A stretch of 36,831 bases of DNA, taken from positions 1 through 36,831 of the forward strand of contig JAGLPP010000058.1 in the NCBI GenBank assembly GCA_023137315.1, written 5' to 3'. The position numbers were made by a program, and so were the translations under genes. Positions 18,070 to 26,700 of the stretch are shown here, in pieces (position 1 is the stretch's first letter; every line of letters starts with the position of its first letter). The notes beneath the pieces were generated by a model. The model was not told the origin of the DNA. It did not search any database and was given only the letters and a program-made list of their open reading frames with translations. The stretch is from Bacteriovoracaceae bacterium. Lineage in GTDB: Bacteria > Bdellovibrionota > Bacteriovoracia > Bacteriovoracales > Bacteriovoracaceae.

Positions 18070-18145
18070 CGGGCAGTAGCGCAGTTGGTAGCGTATTCGT
18101 CTGGGGGGCGAAAGGTCGCTGGTTCAAATCCAGTCTGCCCGACCA
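18070..18145 (+). tRNA. tRNA-Pro (anticodon GGG)
   Basis: The 76-nt sequence folds into a complete cloverleaf. The acceptor stem CGGGCAG pairs with CTGCCCG, the D-arm starts GCGC, the anticodon stem TTCGT pairs with GCGAA around the loop CTGGGGG (anticodon GGG, Pro), and the T-arm carries GGTTCAAATCC. The 3' CCA is encoded. It decodes CCC and CCU codons. It marks the border between the xdh region and a stretch of unknown small genes, a common insertion point for mobile islands. Confidence 0.95.
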
Positions 18146-18151
18146 TTTAAT

Positions 18152-18190
18152 AAAGGCTTTCAGGGATTTTTAACTGAAAGCCTTTTTATT
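18152..18190 (+). terminator. Rho-independent terminator after tRNA-Pro
   Basis: A perfect 12-bp stem, AAAGGCTTTCAG paired with CTGAAAGCCTTT around a 10-nt loop, starts 7 nt past the tRNA and is followed by a T-rich run. The stem would work on either strand, but only the plus strand has an RNA gene ending here. Confidence 0.9.
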
Positions 18191-18238
18191 TTAAATAGTT
18201 AAAACCACTAGAGTCCAATGATCGAAATTTTCTAAAGA

Positions 18239-18288
18239 ACCGTTGACGACCGTTAATATCTTTCTATTTCCCTGAATTTTCCCTGAAT
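18239..18288. repeat. Two sets of short direct repeats upstream of the twin-HTH gene
   Basis: ACCGTT occurs at 18239-18244 and 18249-18254 (10-bp period). Directly after, the 11-mer TTTCCCTGAAT is perfectly tandem at 18267-18277 and 18278-18288. Repeats with helical-turn spacing upstream of a regulator gene may be protein-binding sites; the 11-mer could also be an insertion scar. Confidence 0.5.
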
Positions 18289-18321
18289 CCCATCTCTCTA
18301 ATCTGTCAAATTTTCCCAATG

Positions 18322-18336
18322 TTCAACTAAGTTGAA
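18322..18336. promoter_or_regulatory. Perfect palindrome, operator candidate for the HTH regulator
   Basis: TTCAACT-A-AGTTGAA is a perfect 15-bp inverted repeat 64 bp before the regulator start codon. Autoregulation through such a site is typical for Cro/CI-type HTH proteins; the assignment is by position and symmetry only. Confidence 0.5.
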
Positions 18337-18400
18337 TTTGAGGTCAAGTTTTCCACCTGTTCAAAAAATCCCACATAACCATTTAAAAAGGAAGGTAATT

Positions 18401-18979
18401 ATGGAAAGCGAAAGAGTCATTTTAAAACGATTAAGAGAAATTAACGGACTGACAATCAGACAGGCTGCTGAACAGGTCGGCAGAAGTATTGGGTGGCTCT
18501 CTGAGATCGAAACAGGGAGTAGAAAATGCGCTTTAAAGGTAAGAGACAGGGAAAAGCTAATGCAGCTTTACAAGGCCGATAAATACAAGCGTCAGTTTGG
18601 CAGTTGGCTAACTAATGCGCAAAAAGAAACAAATAAGCAAAAAGCTCCTTCACTAGATGGGGCCATATATAAATATTTGCGCACTGAGAAAGCAAAAATG
18701 ACTTTGAAAAAGGTCGCTTTACGTTTGGGGGTATCTCTTGGTTATTTGTCCAAAATTGAAAGTAACCAGAGGACACCAAAAAAGGAAATGAAAGAAAAAA
18801 TGCTGAAACTCTACGGCTATAGCGTTAATAGTTTTAGAAATTTTACGACTGCTAACAAAAGGGCAAACAACATACCCAAGCGATATAAACTTAATATCGT
18901 CTTAAATTCATTGTCTGATGATTTGGTCGCTAAAGTTTTTGAATTTGCTTATGAGCTACAAGCAATCAATCTAAAATAA
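18401..18979 (+). CDS. Twin Cro/CI-type HTH (HTH_3-like) transcription regulator
   Basis: This 192-aa protein contains two XRE-type helix-turn-helix domains. The first is around residues 6-40 (LKRLREINGLTIRQAAEQVG, then WLSEIETGSRK) and the second around residues 90-130 (MTLKKVALRLGVSLGYLSKI, then ESNQRTPKK). The two halves are similar, as from an internal duplication, so one chain could bind both halves of an operator. The frame extends 23 codons upstream, but AAGGAAGG lies 5-6 bp before the ATG at 18401, which therefore is chosen. A 58-aa membrane protein follows 12 bp downstream. The perfect palindrome at 18322 is a plausible target. It probably controls the small genes next to it. Confidence 0.85.
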   Translation: MESERVILKRLREINGLTIRQAAEQVGRSIGWLSEIETGSRKCALKVRDREKLMQLYKADKYKRQFGSWLTNAQKETNKQKAPSLDGAIYKYLRTEKAKMTLKKVALRLGVSLGYLSKIESNQRTPKKEMKEKMLKLYGYSVNSFRNFTTANKRANNIPKRYKLNIVLNSLSDDLVAKVFEFAYELQAINLK

Positions 18980-18991
18980 GGAGAAAAGGAA

Positions 18992-19168
18992 ATGAGAGTA
19001 TTATTTGAACTGGTTTTAATTATTTCATTACTAACTGGTGGCAGTGGTTATGTTGTTAAAAAAGTTTTTCAAGAAATCAGGAAGGCAGTTTTAACTAAGG
19101 CAGCGCAAGGGTTACCGCCGTTAAGATCATTTAATCAAAAATTGACGGGTAAAAAGTTTAAATATTAG
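18992..19168 (+). CDS. 58-aa single-span membrane protein, unknown
   Basis: The frame runs from ATG at 18992 to TAG at 19166-19168 and is preceded by AAGGAGAAAAGGA, a strong ribosome binding site that overlaps the end of the HTH gene region. The product has one N-terminal hydrophobic segment (VLFELVLIISLLTGGSG), then a basic tail with several Lys and Arg, and would sit in the inner membrane with the tail in the cytoplasm. I do not recognise it. Coupling to the twin-HTH gene suggests a small accessory membrane protein or a toxin-like peptide, but nothing proves that. Confidence 0.6.
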   Translation: MRVLFELVLIISLLTGGSGYVVKKVFQEIRKAVLTKAAQGLPPLRSFNQKLTGKKFKY

Positions 19169-19197
19169 ACTTAAAACTTCAATTCAAATTATTTATT

Positions 19198-19749
19198 TTA
19201 TAGATTGTCTTCTATTTTCCACGCAGAAAGAAGCTTACCGTATTCTTCTTGAGAGAGATTACCTTTCATTAAGAGTCGTACATTTTTCAAGGTATTTTCG
19301 TCCAAAGTGTCAGTAATCTGTAAATTATTATCAGCAGCAACTTGTCCCAACAACTCATAATAAACTGTAATCGTTTTAAGGGCACATTTCTTTACCTCAT
19401 CATAATGGGCTGTTTCATTTCCTTTAATATCAATTTTCTGACTTAATAAGAAAGTCGCAATACATTCTATTGTCGAAAAATATTTGTCTCCACAACTTCT
19501 AAGTGTCCAATATGAATTGACAAGAGCATTTTTATCCCCAGAATCTTTCAATTTTACTACTTCATGCAGGGCCTTAGTAAACTCATGTCCTCTTTCTTCG
19601 CGTTCATCTTTAAGTTTAAGAGAAAGGTCAGTTCTTGATTTTTCCATATCAAAACTTTCTTTACGAGTCGGTATAAACATTCTGGTAATAAAGCCAAGCA
19701 TAAAGGATATTGCAGAAGATATTATAATAATAATAATTTTTTCTTTCAT
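19198..19749 (-). CDS. Membrane-anchored helical protein, unknown
   Basis: This 183-aa protein starts with a hydrophobic anchor (KEKIIIIIISSAISFMLGFI) followed by a basic turn, then an all-helical charged domain of about 150 residues (DLSLKLKDEREERGHEFTKA, TLRSCGDKYFSTIECIATFL). That layout is a single-span protein with a cytoplasmic or periplasmic helical body. No enzyme motif is visible. It begins 5 bp after the stop of a 75-aa gene on the same strand and must be its operon partner. It ends 29 bp from the 3' end of the 58-aa protein gene, which is convergent. Being next to a tRNA and an XRE-like regulator, a defence or mobile-element role is possible but not shown. Confidence 0.65.
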   Translation of the reverse strand: MKEKIIIIIISSAISFMLGFITRMFIPTRKESFDMEKSRTDLSLKLKDEREERGHEFTKALHEVVKLKDSGDKNALVNSYWTLRSCGDKYFSTIECIATFLLSQKIDIKGNETAHYDEVKKCALKTITVYYELLGQVAADNNLQITDTLDENTLKNVRLLMKGNLSQEEYGKLLSAWKIEDNL

Positions 19750-19754
19750 GCCTT

Positions 19755-19982
19755 CTAGCTTTTCTTCTTTAAGGTTTGGATTAGGTCATGGATGGTGTCT
19801 GCTTGACTTGCATACTTATAGGTTCCATAAGTGCTAAAAATTTCTTTTGCAGCCAGTTCTCCTGCCGCCTCCTCGCTCTTACCTTGTACAATTAGTTCTT
19901 CGACTCTTTCAAGCCACCTTTTCTCCTGATCTCTAGTTGGTTCATTTCCTCCAAGTCCGTATACTACTCTTAATGATGCCAT
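19755..19982 (-). CDS. 75-aa soluble helical protein, unknown
   Basis: The protein has a short N-terminal part (ASLRVVYGLGGNEPTRDQEK) and a helical remainder rich in Glu, Ala and Lys (RWLERVEELIVQGKSEEAAG, then AAKEIFSTYGTYKYASQADT). No signal peptide or membrane span is seen. The ATG at 19982 has a GGAG site 5 bp before it and a good promoter at 20020-20048. I do not recognise the family. It is the first gene of a two-gene unit with the membrane-anchored protein and probably works with it. Confidence 0.65.
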   Translation of the reverse strand: MASLRVVYGLGGNEPTRDQEKRWLERVEELIVQGKSEEAAGELAAKEIFSTYGTYKYASQADTIHDLIQTLKKKS

Positions 19983-20402
19983 TTTTGCTCCATTGTTACT
20001 TATTCAAAATCTCAAGTTGTATATACAGTAAGAACTAGCGAAAAACAACGACTGCAACATTATTTTTCTTTTAATTTTATTAAGTATATTCTTCTCGACT
20101 CCATTTAAATGATATTGTAAAAGGTTGGCGAATTACTTCACGGTAAATCGAGAGCTTTTTCTGCCGCACTTAATAAATTCTTAAAGCGTTTTACTCGTTT
20201 ATGTATCGCTCATGGATTGGTTTATTTAATTCTTTTATGATGAGCAAGCTCACACTTTAGTATTCAAAAAGAAACTGTATGAATTAAATTAAATTTTTCA
20301 TGTGAAATTTCTCTGTATTTGCATAAGTTTTATCGAGTTAAAACCGAGTAGATAACGATCAAAAACTTTTTATAAATGGTTAACGACAGGGAGCATGGTT
20401 TT
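19983..20402. other. AT-rich gene-free stretch between divergent units
   Basis: About 420 bp without a supported gene. It holds the minus-strand promoter at 20020-20048 and, near the other end, an inverted repeat GTTTTA ... TAAAAC at 20327-20344. A TATAAA at 20371-20376 could be the -10 of the lipoprotein-Rhs operon, but no matching -35 is evident. Nothing else is recognised. Confidence 0.5.
20020..20048 (-). promoter_or_regulatory. Sigma70-type promoter of the two-gene unit
   Basis: On the minus strand TTGTTT (20048-20043) and TATATA (20025-20020) are separated by exactly 17 bp, preceding the 75-aa gene by about 40 bp. It matches 4 of 6 and 5 of 6 of the sigma70 consensus positions and is the best promoter seen in this part of the window. 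Confidence 0.6.
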
Positions 20403-20684
20403 ATGGAGCGTATGCGGATTATTTTATTATCATTATTAGCTGCATTTTTACTAACAACATTTGTCGGCTGCAAGGATGTTGAAAAAAACGCAAAGAACAT
20501 TGGTGGTATCTCAAATGTCGCACATGGAGATGCTGTTTTTCAACAGTATGCCCAGGACGAGATTCAACAGATTGGAAGTAATCTTCAAGATGATTACAAA
20601 ATTGATCAGAATGATCTGAGCGTTTTGAACGCCGAAATTCCACTTACGGACGAAGAGAAAAACGAACTCGATTTACTCATTTAA
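20403..20684 (+). CDS. Small putative lipoprotein preceding the giant Rhs gene
   Basis: This 93-aa protein begins with a basic residue and a hydrophobic stretch (RIILLSLLAAFLLTTFVGC), with C23 at the end of a weak lipobox (FVGC), so it is probably exported and lipidated. The mature part is short and acidic, with a run resembling helix (QYAQDEIQQIGSNLQDDYKI) and an end in EEKNELDLLI. I chose the ATG at 20403, with GGGAG about 10 bp upstream, over the upstream ATG at 20376 that would put polar residues before the signal. The giant gene starts 20 bp downstream on the same strand. It may be an anchor, chaperone or secretion helper for the giant protein; no family is recognised. Confidence 0.68.
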   Translation: MERMRIILLSLLAAFLLTTFVGCKDVEKNAKNIGGISNVAHGDAVFQQYAQDEIQQIGSNLQDDYKIDQNDLSVLNAEIPLTDEEKNELDLLI

Positions 20685-20704
20685 AAATTAACAGGGATAG
20701 CTGA

Positions 20705-23700
20705 ATGAAAATATCACTCTGGTGTGTTTTGTTTGTTTTATTTTTTGTAACTTCTGTCCTTGCAAAAGGGCCGCAAGTTGAAAATACCGGTCTGTGGATT
20801 ATACCGGAAAATCCAAATCCTGTTGCAAGAACTGCCGGAGAATCCCTTGAGATAAAGGGTGAAATATGCAAGGTATGGAACAAGTCGTTCAAGGATGTGC
20901 ATAATTGTCGTCCGATCAGCGACAAGTGGTTCAAGGTTCGGGCATTTTTTCCTGATCACACAAGCGAGGTAACAGAAAGTCTTGTGGTAACAAAGGGAAA
21001 GCAAAACGAGCGTTATTTTTCATTTAAAACCCCAGCACTTGTGGAGGATTCACTTAATACGTTCACAATTGTTGTTGGATACATTCAACCTCGTATTCGT
21101 CATTTCATGAAAATCCAGTCAAAGTTGGACAGAAGGGTTCAAAAGCTATCAGAAAGAATTGAACAATTGGAAAACGATCCAAACATCAGTCAAAAGAAGA
21201 TCAAACGTCTTAGAAAAATGAGGGAAATTTTTAACAGGATTTCAGGAAAGATCAGAAAAAGGGTTGCCAATCAACCAGAGCTTGCTGCTGAATACAGGCT
21301 TCCAATTCAAGTAGGAAACAAGGTCGCAGGCCCTCTTTATTATGCAACAATTATTTCCGGTTTCAAGTACCAGATGCTGACAGTTCCCGGAAGTCTTATT
21401 GAAGGTGAGCAAACAAAAATTCAAACCAGAATAACAAATCTCAGACATCTTCCGTCAGGACTCCCCGAGGGAAGTGATCTGGTTGATTTTTACGAGGAGT
21501 TGGATGACGGCACACTGGCCAGTGTTCTGCAGGACAATCGGGATTATGCAGTTGATTATTTTTATAAGAAAAATCTTGTCCATCATATTGATCCGCAAAA
21601 GCTGCCAGAAGGAAGCAGTATCGAATATATTCATCCAACCGGAAAGATGAATCCGTCCGATTTTAACAAGTTCAATATACAGTTTTATCGCAAGAATATG
21701 GATGATGATGTGCTGAAAAGATGGGGAAGAGTGAAGAAGATTATCCCTGTTGCGGTTGATAAAGTCATACCGGAGTGGTCTAGCATTATTCCAACCGGAG
21801 AGGAAGGATACATCAAAACATTTCCTATCGTTTCTGCATCCGTAAAAGACGACTTTGGAAAAATTGATCCGGCAACAATCAAGATTCTTCTTAATGGAAA
21901 CGATGTTACGGCAAGACTTCTGATCGAAACGCCCGAAGAAGGACAGAAATATGATATTTCAGGGGACTTGAATCCACTTGCAGATGGAAGCTATACCATA
22001 TCATTCGAGGCAAAGGACTTTGCCCGAAATCAGGCGACCCCTTATCCTCTGGAAAGATCACTTGTCGTGGATCATACTGCACCAGTTATTTCCAAAAGCG
22101 AACTTCCATCACTTACAAATGTTGTTAGTCACAATCTTGATGTGAATATTTCGGATATTTCGCCAACAACAACTACGGTGAAACTTAACGGCAATACGGT
22201 TATCGAAACTGATAATAACAATTTCCAGATGCAATTATCATTTATAGAAGGAGACAATAAAATAGAAATATCATCCGTGGATGCTGCCGGAAATATTTCT
22301 GAAACCATTATTGTAATGGTTAAACTTGATACGTTGCCTCCGATCTTAACTAATGTTTTACCAGAAAATGGAGATTACCTAAATTCAAAAAGTATTCAAA
22401 TTCATGCTTTTAGCAATGAATCGTTGTCTCTAGCCAAAGTAAATGATGTTGTTATGGTTATTGCTGCGGATAAGAAAAATATCTCAGGTACGTTAACTGC
22501 TGTCGATGAAGGTAATTATAATTTAAATATTACTGTCACTGATTTGGCAGGAAATGTTACAACAGTCAGCAAAACGATAATAATTGATACAATATCACCA
22601 AAAATAACAATTAATAAAAATGATAACATTGTAACAAATAATTCAAATTTTAACTTGCAAGTTGTGGTAGATGATAGCTCACCCGTAAATTCAACAATTA
22701 TTCAAAATAATAATCAAGTTTACCAGACAAATTCAAAGAGTTTTAATTATAGTGCGGTTTTGTCAGATGGGGTAAATGTCTTCGCATTTAATTCAACTGA
22801 TCTGGCCGGCAATAAGGCTGTCATTGTCAATCTTAATAATGTTGTACTGGATACAAAACCGCCAATGTTAAGTGAAGTCAGTCCAACTGAAGGTGAGATT
22901 ATTAGGAAACTTTCATTTCCTGTATATGCCGTGAGTAATGAAGTGTTGCAAAAATTTTCTATTAATGGCGTAAATATCAATTTGTCACCAGATAAAAAAA
23001 ATATTTCAAGTACGTTTACAGTAAAAAATGAAGGGCATCAAACTCTTGTCTTCAGTGCTCAAGATGTGGCAGGTAATATAACCAACGTAACTAGAAATAT
23101 TGAGGTAAATCTTAACAAGCCTCCAGAAGTAAAATTTATCTCCATTCGAGAGGATGAAAATAGACCACGCATAATAAAATTTGATGCTTCGACATCAATA
23201 GACGATAAAGGTATTGTAAAGTTTGAGTTGTATGTAAATAACAAATTGGTAACAACAACGACAAATTCGAGATTTGAATACGAATTCCCAAGTAAAACCA
23301 ATTATAGCGTAAAAATGAGAGCATATGATGTCGAAGGATTGTATGGGGAATTGACCAGTGAGCTTGATTTAAATAACGTAGGTGCGCCAGCCAATTTTGA
23401 AATATATAATGGCATCCAAGAATCTTTGTCAATCGTACTAAGGAATATCTCAGAGGACTTCGATGGTAACATTATATATGCTGAATATAAAATAGCTGGT
23501 GAGACCGTCAAAATTAATGATTTGGGTGGTGATGTTCCGATATCATTTGAATTTAAATTTCCTGGCGAGTACACGGTCGAATTATTTGTAACTGATGATA
23601 GTAACATTACGACCTTAAAAAAATATACAATTAATGTTGGAACTGAAAATGCCTTAAATCCTATTGTTGATCTTAAAGCAATTTTTATTTCTCCGCTTGA

Positions 23701-26700
23701 GTACGTATTTGATTTAAATGGTAGCTTTTCTCCTTCAGGCAGCGATTGGATCGCAACTATTAATTATGGTGATGGGCAGATTGAGAATTTATATGATCTA
23801 AAACTGGCAAAACATAAATATTCAGTAGCAGGTGTCTATACAGTTTCAGTGGACATAATAGACATTAATGGTAATCAATCTTCAAATAGTTTTGAGATTG
23901 AAATTAGTAGCACTTCAGATATCAGTAGTTTGCTCGTTCAGCATTATGTTGACATATACAGCAAAATTTCAGATGGGATCAATGTTACACACGAGTGTTA
24001 TACCTTTAATCAAAAGGTATTATGTAAAATAAAATTGGTTGATAAATATCGTGTTGCAGATGAGGTCTTGATTAATTGGGGTGATAAAAATGAAGAGGTC
24101 TTGTTTAGCGATATTCTCAGCAATCAAGATATTCTCGCTGAACATGATTTTGCTACTTGGGGGTCATTTGCTGGCCAAATTATTATTAATAAAATTGATA
24201 GTACCGTTAAAACATTTAATCTTAATTTTGAAGTAGCAAATCCTAATCTTCCCAAACCTCAATTCTATTGTAATCCTGGTAATCTAAAAATATCCTGTCA
24301 TGTAACCACTAATCATATTAATGATATTGTTGAGTACCTGTGGACTTTTGGAGACGATACCAGCGATTCAGGAAAGGATATAATCCACAATTATGCTAAG
24401 TCTGATGAATACGATGTTACTCTTACAGTTATTGACTCCGAAGGAAATCAAGGTTCTGTAACCAACCAAATTAATGTCGATTATTTTGAAAATCAAGCTC
24501 CGGTTGCAAAAATTGAATGTGATTTAAATGATCAAGAGATGGAAGTAAGCTGTCACGCATATCACTCAAGTGATCCAGATGGTTTTATAGTAAAATATGA
24601 ATGGGATATGGGTAATGGAGTTACTCAAAACGGAATTGATATTTCCCATGAATATTCGGAGGGCAATACTTACACCGTAAAATTAACGGTAACAGATAAT
24701 TGGGGTAAAACACATTCAAGCTTCAAAGACTTTATTATAGAGGATTACAGGACATATCCGCCAGTATCAATAATAAATTGCACCCCCAGAAGTCCATTGG
24801 GGATAATATGTGATGCCTCAGGTTCATACGATATAGACGGTATAATTTCCAATTTTAAGTGGTCATTCGGTAATGAACAGAGCAGTTCTGGTGAAGTTGT
24901 GAACTATACGTACGAGATGCCTGGGGATTATCTTATTTCACTTGAGACAGTGGATAATAGTGGTCTGACAACGCTCGCCACTTCTTTGGTGACCGTGGAA
25001 GATATAGAACATAGTCCTCTTGAGAGTCAAATCAAGTGTCAATATTTGAGTTATAACAGTATTAGTTGTCAAGTATTAACTCCTTACAATAATTCGCCCA
25101 ACTTAACCTATAGTTGGGATATGAATGATGGTACGATTTTAAGTACCAAAGAAATCCAACACATTTATGCTAAGCGTGGTACTTATAATATTGTACTTGG
25201 AATTTCTGATCCAGATAATAATTCTACTGCGACTTATACAATTCGTATCAATGAACCACCTGTGGCCGGTTTGGTGGTAAATTCAAGTTCATTTGTGGCT
25301 CCGACAACAATTAAGTTGGATGCTTCAAATTCATACGATGATTCATCTATTGTTTCTTATGTTTGGAAAATTGATGATGGCCAAGAGATTTTAACAAAAG
25401 TGCCAACTTTGGAACTTAGTATTTCTGATCCAGGCCCTCATATTGTAAAATTGTCTGTTTATGATGATGAAGGTAAAACGGCAAGTATTTCAAATGGATT
25501 TCAAATCATTCAAAACACTCCTCCAGAGGCAGCGATAATTGTTTCTCCAGTTTCTGGTATAGCTCCACTTAATGTTGTCATTGATGCGTCCAATTCAATA
25601 GATGATGAAGGGATTACGAAATACAAATATGATATTTCTGACGGTAAGGTTATTGAGAGTTCTAATTCTGGTATTGAGCATACATTCCAAACGAATGGTA
25701 ATTTTAATATAGATGTTACTGTGTTTGACAGACAAAATAAATCCAGTAGCACGCAAGCAGTTGTTCGAGTGAATGCTACTCCAGAATGTAGTTTTATAAC
25801 AAACAAGCTTTCAGGGATTGCTCCACTTGATATTATTTTTGACGCATCAAGTTCAGATGATGACACAGGAATAAAACAATATAAGTGGATAATTAATGAC
25901 GTTATATCAATTAATCAAATTCCACTTTTAAATCATACTTTTACTGAAGTAGGAGAGTACCAAGTAATTTTAGAGGTTGAAGATATTGAAGGAGCAGTAT
26001 GTACAAGCAGTAGAACTATAAGCGTATCTTCAAACAATGCTCCGATTGCCAGTATCTCAAGCGATAAAAGCAACGGAACCACACCATTAGGTATTACGTT
26101 TAGTGCCACCTCTTCAAGCGATGATGAGAATATAATTTCTTATGAGTGGAATTTTGGGGATGGATATTCGGAAACTACTACCGTTCCGTATTCAAATCAT
26201 ATTTACGAAACTGTTGGAGAATATGCTGCAAATTTAGTAGTAACAGACAGACAAGGTCTGCAAGATCAAACTTCCATGATTATTACGATTAATGAGAAGT
26301 TGGACAAAAATCCTCCTGTGATGGAATTTTTACCTAATGGAGGAATTATTGAAACGAAAGTTCCTTCCATTAATATAGTAATTTCCGATGATAGTCCCAT
26401 TGATTTTAATCTGCTTAAAATATTAATTAATAGTGCCAGTATTGATGACACCATGATTTCAATAGATGCCACAAGAAATATTATCACTTTGAATATAACG
26501 GACGATACCATACTGAATGAAGGTATTAATTACTTGTCAGTGCAAGTGAGCGACATTCATAACAATATGGCCCTTGAATCCACATATTATAATGTTGTTC
26601 TTAGTGATAAGCAGGGCCCGATTGTAAATTTTTCACCAGGCGGTGGAAAACTTGAAACTACTATGCCAGAAATTATTGTATTTATTTCTGATGGCAATGG

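Noticed and set aside
18070-18145. A duplicated tRNA 3' end marking an integrated element within the window
   Set aside because: I looked for GGTTCAAATCC and CTGCCCG-type copies downstream and saw none. The island idea rests on context only.
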